From positions 1,009,001 to 1,073,000 of the forward strand of contig NZ_JAYKZX010000001.1 in the NCBI RefSeq assembly GCF_035989265.1: a stretch of DNA of 64,000 bases, given 5' to 3'. The stretch is from Sphingobium sp. HWE2-09. GTDB taxonomy: Bacteria; Pseudomonadota; Alphaproteobacteria; Sphingomonadales; Sphingomonadaceae. The notes beneath the pieces are model-generated. The model had not been told where the DNA came from and ran no database searches. It saw only the letters and a program-made list of their open reading frames with translations. Positions 35,323-44,223 of this stretch are shown here, one piece after another. Position 1 is the first letter of the stretch; each line of letters begins with the position of its first letter. The position numbers and the translations under genes were made by a program.

Positions 35323-36267
35323 ATGCGTCACCTTGTCGATCCGGCGCTGTTGCCCGGACTGGACCTTATGCCCTCGCTCGACCTCAATGCGCAAAGCCTG
35401 CCCCTGATCCGGCAGGGCATGGCGCAGATGACCGCGATGGTCCCCGAACCCCAGGGCACCGGCGTCATTTGGCGGGATGAGCAGGTGGAAACCGCCGATG
35501 GCCGTCTCGTACCCGTGCGCATCTATACGCCCACTGGGGGAGCGCCCTCCGCGCTGCCCGCCATCCTGCACATCCATGGCGGCGGCTATGTGATGGGATC
35601 GGTCGGGACCAATCATGTCGCAAACATGCTGCTGGCGGCTGATGTCGGCGCGGTGATCGTCTCCGTCGATTATCGCCTGGCGCCGGAAACCACTGCGCCC
35701 GGCGCGGTGGAGGATTGCTATGCCGCCTTATGCTGGTTGCATGGGCAATCCGGGCCGCTAGGTATCGATCCCGCCCGGGTCGCGGTGCGTGGCGAAAGCG
35801 CGGGCGGGGGTTTGGCGGCCGCTCTGTGCCTGCTGGCGCGCGATCGGGGCTTTCCGGCGATCGCGCATCAAAATCTCATCTACCCCATGCTGGACGATCG
35901 AACCTGCATCGCGCGGCAGCTCAATCATCTGGGCGCCTTCGTCTGGACCCCGCAGGCCAATGACTTTGGCTGGCGTTCGCTCTTGGGGCAGGCGCCGGGC
36001 GGGGCCGATGTGTCACCCTATGCCGCGCCGGCCCGCGCCGTCGATCTGGCCGGCCTCCCGCCTGCCTTCATCGCAGTCGGCGCGCTCGATCTCTTCTTGG
36101 TAGAGGATATGGATTATGCCCGCCGCCTGATCGAAGCGGGCGTGACCACGGAGTTGCATGTCTATCCGGGCGCCTATCATGGCTTCGACATATTGCCCGA
36201 CGCGCCGCCATCCATCCGCATGAAGCAGGACGCGACGACGGCGCTGCGCAGCGCTCTTAACGCATGA
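35323..36267 (+). CDS. HSL-type alpha/beta-hydrolase (esterase)
   Basis: A 314-residue family IV esterase with the oxyanion HGGGYVMG motif, the nucleophile in GESAGGG, the acid in GALDLFLVED and His in AYHGF. It has no signal peptide and is cytoplasmic. It is 21 bases downstream of the SDR and probably co-transcribed with it, ending at a hairpin. It resembles the exported esterase at 56894-57919 in its YPMLDDRT and GESAGGG regions, which may reflect paralogy. Confidence 0.9.
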   Translation: MRHLVDPALLPGLDLMPSLDLNAQSLPLIRQGMAQMTAMVPEPQGTGVIWRDEQVETADGRLVPVRIYTPTGGAPSALPAILHIHGGGYVMGSVGTNHVANMLLAADVGAVIVSVDYRLAPETTAPGAVEDCYAALCWLHGQSGPLGIDPARVAVRGESAGGGLAAALCLLARDRGFPAIAHQNLIYPMLDDRTCIARQLNHLGAFVWTPQANDFGWRSLLGQAPGGADVSPYAAPARAVDLAGLPPAFIAVGALDLFLVEDMDYARRLIEAGVTTELHVYPGAYHGFDILPDAPPSIRMKQDATTALRSALNA

Positions 36268-36276
36268 TGTAAAAGA

Positions 36277-36301
36277 GCGGGGCGGCAGTCATCCGCCCCG
36301 C
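36277..36301. terminator. Hairpin between convergent genes
   Basis: A 9-base stem (GCGGGGCGG / CCGCCCCGC) encloses a 7-base loop, located between the esterase (+) and the aldo/keto reductase (-). Confidence 0.65.
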
Positions 36302-36309
36302 CTCCCTCG

Positions 36310-37278
36310 TCATTCGGCGCGCAACTCGGCCAGTTCCTCCGGCGACAGGGTGATGGCGGCGGCCTTGACGCTTTCCTCGATCCGCGCCGGGCTGGATGCG
36401 CCGAAGATCGGGATCACCTGCCCCGGCTGATTGAGCAGATAGGCCAGTACGATTTCGGATACGCTCGCGCCATGCCGCGCAGCTACCGCCTTGGCGGCTT
36501 CGAAACGCGCCTGGTTGGCCGGATTGTCGTAAAAGCCCTTAAGCGCGTCGGATACCGCATCCTCGCCCTTTTCCAGCATCGCGAAATAGCCGCGGCTCTG
36601 CGCGCAATAGGGGATGACGGCCAGGCCAGCATCCTTGAGCGCGCCGCCATGATCCTCGAAATATAGCTGGTAACCCTGCTGCATGGCGTTCATTTCATTG
36701 GGCTTGGCCAGACCCCAAAAGGGTTCGACCGCAACGAAGCCGGTCTTGCCATTGGCCTTGGCATAGGCGTTGGCTTCCAGCAGGCGCGCGTCGCTCCAGT
36801 TGGATGCGCCGAACCAGCGTATCTTGCCCGCATCCTTGGCATCGTTCAGGAAATCGATCAGTTCGCTGACCGGGGTTTCCGGATTGTCCATATGCACCCA
36901 ATAAAGGTCGATCGTGTCGACGCCCAGATGGCTCAGGCTCTCGTCCAGATCGCTGGCGATATCGGTAGCGTTGACGCGATTGCGATAATCGCCCACGCGC
37001 ATGTCGAAATGGCCTCCCTTGGTCGCGATGACGAAATCGTCGCGGGTCTTGCCCTTCAGCCAGGCGCCGATCGCGCGCTCGCTCGCGCCCTTGGGTGCAT
37101 CGGGCATCCAGTCGCCATAGGACCGCGCAGTATCGATGAAATTACCGCCGAGGTCCGCGAAGCGATCGAGGATGGCGTTGGAATGATCCTGGTCGATCTG
37201 CCAGCCCAGCATGTTGGTGCCATAGCATAGGCGGCTGACGGTGAGGTCGGTGTTGGCAATCGTCACTTTCGAAAGCAT
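36310..37278 (-). CDS. Aldo/keto reductase
   Basis: A 322-residue NADPH-type aldo/keto reductase. The tetrad is visible as Asp49 (FIDTA), Tyr54 (SYGDW), Lys87 (ATKGG) and His129 (YWVHMD). The start at 37278 follows AGGAG by six bases; the longer frame to 37368 has no ribosome site. It reduces carbonyls to alcohols or the reverse; 3-alpha-hydroxysteroid activity occurs in the superfamily but cannot be read here. It is divergent from the Lrp/AsnC pair. Confidence 0.9.
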   Translation of the reverse strand: MLSKVTIANTDLTVSRLCYGTNMLGWQIDQDHSNAILDRFADLGGNFIDTARSYGDWMPDAPKGASERAIGAWLKGKTRDDFVIATKGGHFDMRVGDYRNRVNATDIASDLDESLSHLGVDTIDLYWVHMDNPETPVSELIDFLNDAKDAGKIRWFGASNWSDARLLEANAYAKANGKTGFVAVEPFWGLAKPNEMNAMQQGYQLYFEDHGGALKDAGLAVIPYCAQSRGYFAMLEKGEDAVSDALKGFYDNPANQARFEAAKAVAARHGASVSEIVLAYLLNQPGQVIPIFGASSPARIEESVKAAAITLSPEELAELRAE

Positions 37279-37361
37279 GGCTGTCTCCTGCATGGATCGG
37301 TCGGCCGTCGCCGCATGGCGGGCAACGGCGTCAATTTTCTGTGGCAAACACCGGCATTCGG

Positions 37362-37367
37362 TACGCA
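37362..37367. promoter_or_regulatory. Single TACGCA site upstream of the aldo/keto reductase and AsnC genes
   Basis: One TACGCA lies in the 265-base A/T-rich gap between the divergent genes. It is the only copy I saw in this gap. It could be an auto-regulatory site if one of the AsnC proteins binds this motif. Confidence 0.4.
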
Positions 37368-37543
37368 TTGTAGCGATTAATTGGAAGGGTATTATGCCGA
37401 TATCTCAAATAACTCGTATAATGCTGCGATTATGACAGGTGGCTCGCAAGTCCGTCACGGAAGCGACACAGTTTTGCGCATCAAGTCTGGCGCCATGCAT
37501 TTCACCGCGCTATGCTGTCCTGCGCAAATGGAGGCGGTACGGA

Positions 37544-38026
37544 ATGCAGATCAGAAGCGGGCGGTCGCTGACACCGCCTTCGTTGGACGCCCTTGATAAC
37601 AGCATCATCGATATTCTTCGTACCAATGGCCGCGTGACCAATCAAGATATCGCCAAGCAATTGTCGGTCACCGCGGCAACGGTTTCGGCGCGCTTGCAGA
37701 AGATGGAGGATGCCCGCGCCATGCGGGTGGTCGCCGTCACGGATTTTTCCGCGCTGGGCTACAACGTCATCATCGCCGTCGGCGTCAAGGTGCAGGAACG
37801 CAGCGTTCAGGCCGTCGGCCATGACCTGGCGAAATTCTCCGAAGTGCTCAGCGTGAACGTCATGAACGGGCGCTACGATATCGAATTGATGGTCGCCTTG
37901 CACGACTTTAGCGAAGTGCAGCAATTTCTCTACGACCATATCGCCAGCATTGCCGGCGTCGCCCAGATCGATGCGGGCATTGCCGTCGATATCGCCAAAT
38001 ATGAATTCAACGTGGTGCCGCTATGA
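37544..38026 (+). CDS. Lrp/AsnC-family transcriptional regulator (first of a pair)
   Basis: A 160-residue regulator with an N-terminal winged helix-turn-helix (VTNQDIAKQLSVTAATVSAR, residues about 25-50) and a C-terminal RAM ligand-binding domain. The ATG at 37544 has GGAGGCGG upstream; the frame to 37439 is unlikely. Lrp/AsnC proteins form octamers and respond to small molecules, often amino acids; here a steroid catabolite is possible. Its stop overlaps the next regulator's start. Confidence 0.9.
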   Translation: MQIRSGRSLTPPSLDALDNSIIDILRTNGRVTNQDIAKQLSVTAATVSARLQKMEDARAMRVVAVTDFSALGYNVIIAVGVKVQERSVQAVGHDLAKFSEVLSVNVMNGRYDIELMVALHDFSEVQQFLYDHIASIAGVAQIDAGIAVDIAKYEFNVVPL

Positions 38027-38514
38027 CCGATACCGACTGGCAGCGCCTCGATGCGCTCGATCATAAGATCGTGGACAAACTCGCAGTGGACGCGCGCATC
38101 TCCAATCGCGCGATCGCGGCCGAACTGGGCGTGACGGAAGGGACGATCCGTACGCGGATCAAGCGCCTGCAGAATGAAGGCCTGATCCAGTTTACGGTCG
38201 TGACGGATTTCCGCATGGCCGGCTCGCCCAACCTGTGCATGATGGGTATCGACGTCGATCCCTCGCGCGTGACGGAGGTCGCCGCACGGTTGAAGCAGAT
38301 GCCGGAGATCAACTGCGTGGTGCTGATGCTCGGCCGTTTCAATCTGCTCGCCATGGGCCTTTTCACCAATATCGAGCAGCTGAACGAAATCATCACCGAA
38401 CGCATCCGCGGCTTGCCGGGGGTCCAGCGGGTGGAAACCTCCATCTCCGTACACAATCTCAAATATGACGCCGGTGTGGCGAAGATCGCGTCGGCGTCCG
38501 CTATTCCCGACTAA
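38023..38514 (+). CDS. Lrp/AsnC-family transcriptional regulator (second of a pair)
   Basis: A 163-residue regulator with the HTH segment ISNRAIAAELGVTEGTIRTR and a RAM domain. The ATG lies in the stop of the first regulator (ATGA), so the two are made in fixed ratio and could form mixed oligomers. It is convergent with the TetR gene, with only nine bases between the stops. Confidence 0.9.
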   Translation: MTDTDWQRLDALDHKIVDKLAVDARISNRAIAAELGVTEGTIRTRIKRLQNEGLIQFTVVTDFRMAGSPNLCMMGIDVDPSRVTEVAARLKQMPEINCVVLMLGRFNLLAMGLFTNIEQLNEIITERIRGLPGVQRVETSISVHNLKYDAGVAKIASASAIPD

Positions 38515-38523
38515 CCCGGTTGC

Positions 38524-39168
38524 TCACCAACCGGCGCGGGCCAGCAGGAACAGGTCGACGATCCGTCGAGCGACCCCTTCCAACTCGATATCGGTCATGG
38601 TCCGGGCCGCGCCTTCCTGCAATTGCCATCCGGTCATGGCCGACATGAACAGCTTCGCGATCATCGCCGGATCGCGCACCGGCATATCCTCCAGTCGCGC
38701 CGCCTCGGCGATGTCCAGGGCGATCTTCTCGACGAAAGGGCGCGTGCCGCTTTCATACATGGCCAAAGACAGTTCGGGAAACCGCTCGCGCGTGGCGATC
38801 AGCAGGCGTTGAAAGGCATGCACCTCCGGATGGGACAGCGTCCGGGCGATCAATATGCCATGGTGCAGCAATCGTTCGCGCAGGCTATGCCCTTCGGCGG
38901 GGTCGTGCCATTCGGCCATCTGCGCCCATTGGGCGACCCGGTCCTGAATGACGGCCCGAAACAGATCGCTCTTGGCCGCATAGCGCGCATAAAGCGTCGC
39001 CTTCGACACGCCTGCTGCCGCGGCGATCGTTTCCATCGCTGTCGCGTCATAGCCTTCTTCCAGGAAAAAGCGGCGCGCGGCCGTCAGGATCGCGCGGTCG
39101 ATCGCGGCCATCTGCTTGGCGTCCGGTCGGCCGCGGCGCGGTTTATAGGCGGTCAGGCTCTGGGTCAT
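38524..39168 (-). CDS. TetR-family transcriptional regulator
   Basis: A 214-residue TetR/AcrR regulator with the N-terminal HTH AMETIAAAAGVSKATLYARY and a helical ligand-binding domain. I placed the start at 39168 (MTQSLTAYKPRRGRPD); a continuous frame upstream runs into the AEC transporter and is spurious. It is a candidate local repressor; steroid regulators KstR and KstR2 belong to the same family, but the operator in this window (TACGCA) does not look like theirs. Confidence 0.9.
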   Translation of the reverse strand: MTQSLTAYKPRRGRPDAKQMAAIDRAILTAARRFFLEEGYDATAMETIAAAAGVSKATLYARYAAKSDLFRAVIQDRVAQWAQMAEWHDPAEGHSLRERLLHHGILIARTLSHPEVHAFQRLLIATRERFPELSLAMYESGTRPFVEKIALDIAEAARLEDMPVRDPAMIAKLFMSAMTGWQLQEGAARTMTDIELEGVARRIVDLFLLARAGW

Positions 39169-39227
39169 ATAGGGTCTTTGGCCGATCCGCTGCGGCCAGG
39201 CAATGACGCCATGCGCCCGACATGCGC

Positions 39228-40166
39228 CTAAGCGCCCAGCCACCACAGGATCGCGATCAGCGAAACCGACGCCAATGTCGTGGTCAGCGTCACCGCCCAG
39301 GCGCTCAGTTCCATGGCCCAGCGTCCCGCCTTGCCCGCCAGCACGAAGCTGGACGCGCCGCTTGGCATCGCCGCCATCAGGATCGCCATCTTCGCCCATA
39401 GCGTCGGCATGGGCGGCAGGATCAGGATAAAGCCCGCGGTCAGCACAGGATGCACGCCCAGCTTCAGCAACAATGCCCGTCCGATCGGTCCCGGTGCCGC
39501 CTTTTCGCGGGGCAGGGCGATGAAGATGCCGATCGCGGTCAGCGCACAAGGCGCGGTCGCCTGCGCCAGGGTGGACAGCAGCACGTCGAACGGCCCATCC
39601 AGCGGCACGCGGAGCAGGCACCAGACGACGCCCAGCGATGACAGCAGGATCAGCGGATTGCGCAGCACCGATCGCCCCGCCAGTTTCAATCCCGCCTTCG
39701 CGCCATGACCATGATTGGCCGCCATCTCGCTCATGACCACGCCGATGGTGAACACGACGGACGAATAGAGCAGCATCGTCACGGCCACCGGCGCAATCAC
39801 GCCCTTGCCGAATGTCAGCAGCGCGATCGGCAGGCCGACGAACCCGGTATTGCTGAAACAGGCGCATAGTCCCGCAATATTCGCCTCGCCGCCGCTGCGT
39901 CCCAAGGCCTTCTCGATCGCAAAACCGATCGCATAGGTTGCCAGCGCGCCGCCCACGACCGCGATCATCATCCATGGCTGCGCCAGATCGTGCGGATCCA
40001 TGCGAGCGATCGAGCGAAAGGTCAGGACCGGCAGCGTGACTGCGATGACGAACCGGTTGAGCACTTCAAAGGCCCGATCGCCCAATATATTGGTGCGCCC
40101 GCAGAAATAGCCCAGCAGGATCAGCCCGAAGACCGGCACCAACGCGCCGAAGATGGTCATCGCCAT
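39228..40166 (-). CDS. AEC-family (auxin efflux carrier-like) transporter
   Basis: A 312-residue membrane protein with about ten hydrophobic segments, such as VFGLILLGYFCG and the terminal LTTTLASVSLIAILWWL. AEC transporters move small carboxylates such as malonate or malate. Next to a steroid-catabolism regulator it may export or import an acidic intermediate. It lies just upstream of the TetR gene on the same strand (59-base gap), so the two may be co-transcribed. Confidence 0.88.
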   Translation of the reverse strand: MAMTIFGALVPVFGLILLGYFCGRTNILGDRAFEVLNRFVIAVTLPVLTFRSIARMDPHDLAQPWMMIAVVGGALATYAIGFAIEKALGRSGGEANIAGLCACFSNTGFVGLPIALLTFGKGVIAPVAVTMLLYSSVVFTIGVVMSEMAANHGHGAKAGLKLAGRSVLRNPLILLSSLGVVWCLLRVPLDGPFDVLLSTLAQATAPCALTAIGIFIALPREKAAPGPIGRALLLKLGVHPVLTAGFILILPPMPTLWAKMAILMAAMPSGASSFVLAGKAGRWAMELSAWAVTLTTTLASVSLIAILWWLGA

Positions 40167-40271
40167 GAACGCATGTCACCTGAACAGGGGGAAAGGAGAG
40201 GGCGCTACCGCCTCGCGACGGGCAGGGCAAGGCCATCGGATGCCCAGTCCGCCGCCTGCAACGCCTTTCCC

Positions 40272-41171
40272 TTACCCCATGCGCGGCGTTTCAACCCCGG
40301 CATTCTCGCACGCATAGTTGAGCAGCGCGGAATAATCCTTCGTTGCATAATCCCTCGCCCTCGCCCCGCCATACACGGCGTGCGCGGCCGCGCCCATGGG
40401 CAGGCCCACCCGATTCTCCGCCGCCGCGTTCATCGCCAGCGTCAGATCCTTGAACGCCAGGTCGATGGTGAAGCCCGGCTCGACATCGCCCTTCAACGCC
40501 TTGTTGACCATCAGCACATGGAACTGGCCGTTGCGCGCGGTGGTGCCGCCCGTCACGTCATGGATCGTCTGGATGTCGAGGCCTAGCTTGGTGCCCAGCG
40601 CAATCGATTCCGCCACAATCTGCGCGGTCGACAGCAGCATGAAATTGTTGATGACCTTCATCCGGCTGCCCATGCCCGGCGCGCCGCAGCGAAAAATGTC
40701 CGTGCCCATGGCGTTGAGCGCCGGTTCGACCCGCGCGAAATCCGCGTCGGTTGCACCGACCATGAACAGCGATTCGCCCCGTTCGGCGTGCAGCGCCAGA
40801 CGGCCGATCGGCGCATCGACAAAGGCGATACCCTTCGCCGCGCACGCCGCCGCGACCCGGTCGGTGCCATTGGCGTCGATGGTGGACAAATCCATCAGCA
40901 ACGCGCCCGCGTCGATATGCGTCAGCACCCCATCGTCGCCCAACACCACCGCATCGACATGCTGCGTCGCGGGCAGCACGGTGATGACGATGTCCTGCCC
41001 GCGGCTTGCGTCGGCGATGCTGGCGGCCTTCGTCGCGCCCAGCGCCGCGACCTTGTCCATCTTGGCTTGGTCGATGTCGAAAACGGTGACGGCAAAGCCC
41101 TTGCGCTGCAGGTTGGACGACATGGGCAGGCCCATGGCGCCAAGGCCGATGAAACCGATCTTCGTGGTCAT
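40272..41171 (-). CDS. 3-hydroxyisobutyrate-dehydrogenase-like oxidoreductase
   Basis: A 299-residue beta-hydroxyacid dehydrogenase. The NAD(P) motif is IGFIGLGAMGLPMSSN at the N-terminus, and the catalytic Lys sits in RMKVINNFMLLS. The start at 41171 is preceded by GAGAGG. It oxidises a 3-hydroxy acid, or reduces a semialdehyde. It could handle branched C3-C4 side-chain fragments from steroid breakdown, by context. It is 26 bases downstream of the CoA-transferase. Confidence 0.9.
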   Translation of the reverse strand: MTTKIGFIGLGAMGLPMSSNLQRKGFAVTVFDIDQAKMDKVAALGATKAASIADASRGQDIVITVLPATQHVDAVVLGDDGVLTHIDAGALLMDLSTIDANGTDRVAAACAAKGIAFVDAPIGRLALHAERGESLFMVGATDADFARVEPALNAMGTDIFRCGAPGMGSRMKVINNFMLLSTAQIVAESIALGTKLGLDIQTIHDVTGGTTARNGQFHVLMVNKALKGDVEPGFTIDLAFKDLTLAMNAAAENRVGLPMGAAAHAVYGGARARDYATKDYSALLNYACENAGVETPRMG

Positions 41172-41197
41172 GGGAAATCCTCTCTCAAACGCGTTTG

Positions 41198-42448
41198 TTA
41201 ATGCAATCGCTCGGCGATCACGCCGGCCTCGATCAATGCGGCAAGGTCCGCCTCGCTGACGCCCGTCAGGCTGCTCAGCACATCGCATGTGTCCTCTCCC
41301 GACCGGGGCGGCGCGTGGCGATAATCGGCGGGTGTCTTCGACAATTTGCCGGGAAAACCCAGAATCTTGACCGGCGTGCCGTCGGATCGCGCCATATTTT
41401 GGATCACTCCGCGTGCGGCGATGTGCGGATCGGCCAGAATGTGCGGAATGTCGTTGACGCGCCCACCGGGCAGCTTGGCCGCCTCCATCGCCGCAATCAG
41501 ATCATCCGACTTCCACCGGGCGATGGCCGGGCGCATCTCCTCCTGCAAGGCATGGCGATTGGGCGACCGCCCGCCATTGTCGACAAAGCGCGGATCGTCG
41601 GGCAGGTCGGGCCGACCGATCAACGTGCAAAAGCTGCGAAACTGCCGGTCGTTGCCAAGCGCCACCAATATGTCGCCATCGGCGCAGGCGAAATCCTGAT
41701 AAGGCACGGTATTGGGATGTTCATTGCCCAGCCTCCGGGGCAGCATCCCGCCGTTCAGATAATTGCTGGCCTGATTGGCGAGCAGCGCGACCTGCGTGTC
41801 CAGCAACGCCATGTCGATCTGCTGCCCTTCGCCGGTGCGATCGCGATGGGTGAGTGCGGCCAGGATCGAAATGGCGGAATATAGCCCCGTCACCAGATCG
41901 CTGATCGGAATGCCAACCTTCATCGGCCCGCCGCCCGGCTCGTCGTCAGGTCGGCCGGTTATCGACATGAGGCCGCTCATCCCCTGGATCAGGAAATCAT
42001 ATCCGCCCCGATCCTTATAGGGACCATCTTGTCCGAAACCTGTGATCGAACAATAGATGAGCTTGGAATTGATCTGCGACAGCGCCGCATAGTCCAGGCC
42101 ATATTTGGCAAGACCCCCGACGCGGAAATTCTCCACCACGATGTCCACGCCCAGCGCGATCTCGCGGATCAGCGCCGCGCCGCGCGGGTCGGCCATGTTG
42201 ATCGCCACCGATTTCTTGTTGCGGTTGGCGCACAGATAATAGGCCGCGTCCTTCGACCCGTCGTCCAGAAAGGGCGGTCCCCAGCGGCGCGTATCGTCGC
42301 CCTGTCCGGGTTGCTCGATCTTGATGACCTCCGCCCCCAGATCGCCCAATATCTGCGTGCACCATGGTCCGGCCAGCACGCGCGATAGGTCCAACACCTT
42401 GATCCCGGCCAGGGGACCGGTCGATTGCTCGGGGGCGGTATCGCTCAC
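41198..42448 (-). CDS. CaiB/BaiF family (class III) CoA-transferase
   Basis: A 416-residue class III CoA-transferase with IKVLDLSRVLAGPWCTQILG, EVIKIEQPGQGDD and the GGYDFLIQGMSGLMSITG region where the catalytic Asp lies. Its start overlaps the stop of the crotonase gene upstream (ATGA), forming a crotonase/CoA-transferase/hydroxyacid-dehydrogenase unit on the minus strand. It could put CoA on a steroid side-chain acid in place of an ATP-dependent ligase. Confidence 0.92.
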   Translation of the reverse strand: MSDTAPEQSTGPLAGIKVLDLSRVLAGPWCTQILGDLGAEVIKIEQPGQGDDTRRWGPPFLDDGSKDAAYYLCANRNKKSVAINMADPRGAALIREIALGVDIVVENFRVGGLAKYGLDYAALSQINSKLIYCSITGFGQDGPYKDRGGYDFLIQGMSGLMSITGRPDDEPGGGPMKVGIPISDLVTGLYSAISILAALTHRDRTGEGQQIDMALLDTQVALLANQASNYLNGGMLPRRLGNEHPNTVPYQDFACADGDILVALGNDRQFRSFCTLIGRPDLPDDPRFVDNGGRSPNRHALQEEMRPAIARWKSDDLIAAMEAAKLPGGRVNDIPHILADPHIAARGVIQNMARSDGTPVKILGFPGKLSKTPADYRHAPPRSGEDTCDVLSSLTGVSEADLAALIEAGVIAERLH

Positions 42449-43244
42449 TTGTCCTCGAACTCCGGCGCGCGCTTGCCCAAAAAGGCGGCAATCGCTTCAT
42501 GATGATCATGCGTATGATGGGCCATGGCCTGATACCCCGCCGCCAGTTCCAGTAGCGATGGTAAGGTCATATGCGCACCCTCGCGCATCAGGCGCTTGGC
42601 CATGCGGGTCGCATGACCGGGGTTGGCCGCGATCTTGCCCGCCAGTTCCAGCGCACGGTGCATTAGCTGATCACCGGCAACGACTTCCGCCACCAACCCA
42701 TAGTCCAGCGCGGTCGCGGCGTTTATCGCATCGCCCGTCAGCGTCATCAGGCTGGCGCGCTGCGGCCCGATCAGGCGGGGAGCAGCCAGCCGCCACCACC
42801 GCCCGGAATGATGCCCAGTTTCACATAGCTTTCCGCCACCACGGCATGGTCCGCCATGATGCGAATGTCGCACATGCACGCGATGTCGAGGCCTAGGCCG
42901 ATGGCCGGGCCGTTGATCGCAGCGATGATGGGCACTTCCAGGTCCAGCAGCGCGGGACCGATCATCTGCACGCTGGTGCGATAGCTGTTGCGGATGTCAT
43001 AGGGACTGCCGCCGAACATGCCGGTTCGGTCCTGCATATTCTTCACATTGCCGCCCGCGCAGAAAGCCTTGCCTTCGCCGGTGAGTATGATCGCGCGCAC
43101 CGACGTGTCGCGGGCCATGGCGCGGCAGAAGGCGACGATCTTCTCGCTATGGGCGACTTCGGAAATGGCGTTGCGTTCTTCGGGGCGGTTGAAGCGGGCA
43201 ATGGCGATCGGGCCGTTACGTTCGACCAGCAGGAACGGGTCCAA
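42445..43244 (-). pseudogene. Enoyl-CoA hydratase (crotonase), frameshifted
   Basis: The two parts read as one crotonase of about 266 residues. The N-terminal part starts at TTG 43244 after AGGAGAG and contains GKAFCAGGNVKNM and INGPAIGLGLDIA. It breaks after GGGGWLLP. The C-terminal part continues as RLIGPQRASLMTLTGDAI to 42445. One extra C on the coding strand (G run at 42777-42780 of the plus strand) restores the frame. It is either a real knockout or a homopolymer error; the rest of the protein shows no decay. Confidence 0.78.
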
Positions 43245-43351
43245 GTCAGGCTCTCCTCATGAGGCAGGACGAATAGTCTCGTGCCAAACTAGGCGTAGCG
43301 CTCATTCCGCGCTAATATTGATTTTCGCTCAAACGATACACAGGAACTATC

Positions 43352-44223
43352 GTGGATCTGCGCCAGCTTCGCTATTTCGTGACCCTTGCCGACACCCGCA
43401 ACTTCCATCGTGCGGCGGAACGGCTCCACATGTCGCAGCCGCCTCTGACGGTCGCGATCCGCAAGCTGGAGGAGGAACTGGGCGCGCCCCTGTTCGATCG
43501 CGGCGCGCGCGGCGTCACCTTGACGCCGGCGGGCGCGACGTCGCTGGAGATCGCCCGCGCCACGCTGGCGCAGGCCGACCGTTTCAAGGAAGCCGTGCGT
43601 GAAGGCGCGGCGGGGAGAGGGGGCGGCTCCGCGTCGGCTTCGTCGGCTCCGCGACCTTCGAACTGCTGCCACGCATCATCCCCGAATATCGCCACCGCTA
43701 TCCGGCCGTCGAACTGGTGCTGGAAGAAGCGACCAGCATTGACATCGCCCGCAAACTGGCAGCCGGTGAACTGGACGTAGGTCTTGTCCGCCTGCCGCTG
43801 CTGGAGATCGCCGCCATCGACACCCGGTCGATCGATCCCGACGAGCTGTACGCCGCCCTGCCGGACGCCAGCCCGTTCGCCGATCGCGACACGGTGGACC
43901 TTGCCGCGCTCGCGGCCGAACCTTTCGTGCTGCAAAGCCGGATCAGCGTGCTGCATTCGATCACCCTGACCGCCTGCCACGATGCAGGCTTCGTCCCGAT
44001 CGTGGCGCAGGAGGCCGCGCAATTGAGCGCCGTTCTGGCCCTGGTTCGCTCGGGCCTTGGCGTGGCGTTGGTCCCATCGCGTGCCGCGCGGGCGGTGCCG
44101 CACGGCGTCACGCTCGTCCGTCTCGCGCGTCGCGTCGCGATCGAAACCGGCGTCGCACTCCCGCGTGGCGGCGGAAGTCCGGTCGCCCGCAATTTCGCGG
44201 CGATCGCCATCGATAGTGATTGA
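43352..44223 (+). pseudogene. LysR-family transcriptional regulator, frameshifted
   Basis: Two frames together give a LysR regulator of about 290 residues. The first, from GTG 43352, holds the winged HTH (LRQLRYFVTLADTRNFHRAA, ..SQPPLTVAIRKLEEELGAPLF). The second begins at RLRVGFVGSATFELLPRI and forms the ligand-binding domain. One G added to the run at 43612-43615 joins them. The regulator is divergent from the crotonase/CoA-transferase unit, the classical position for control of that unit. Confidence 0.78.

Noticed and set aside
38524..39975. 483-codon frame as a fused transporter/TetR protein
   Set aside because: The TetR part starts normally at 39168; the extension is an off-frame reading of the AEC transporter gene.
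42445..44223. Phase-variable contingency locus from the two G/C-run frameshifts
   Set aside because: The runs are only 4-6 bases long, too short for typical phase-variation tracts; sequencing error or simple mutation is more likely.
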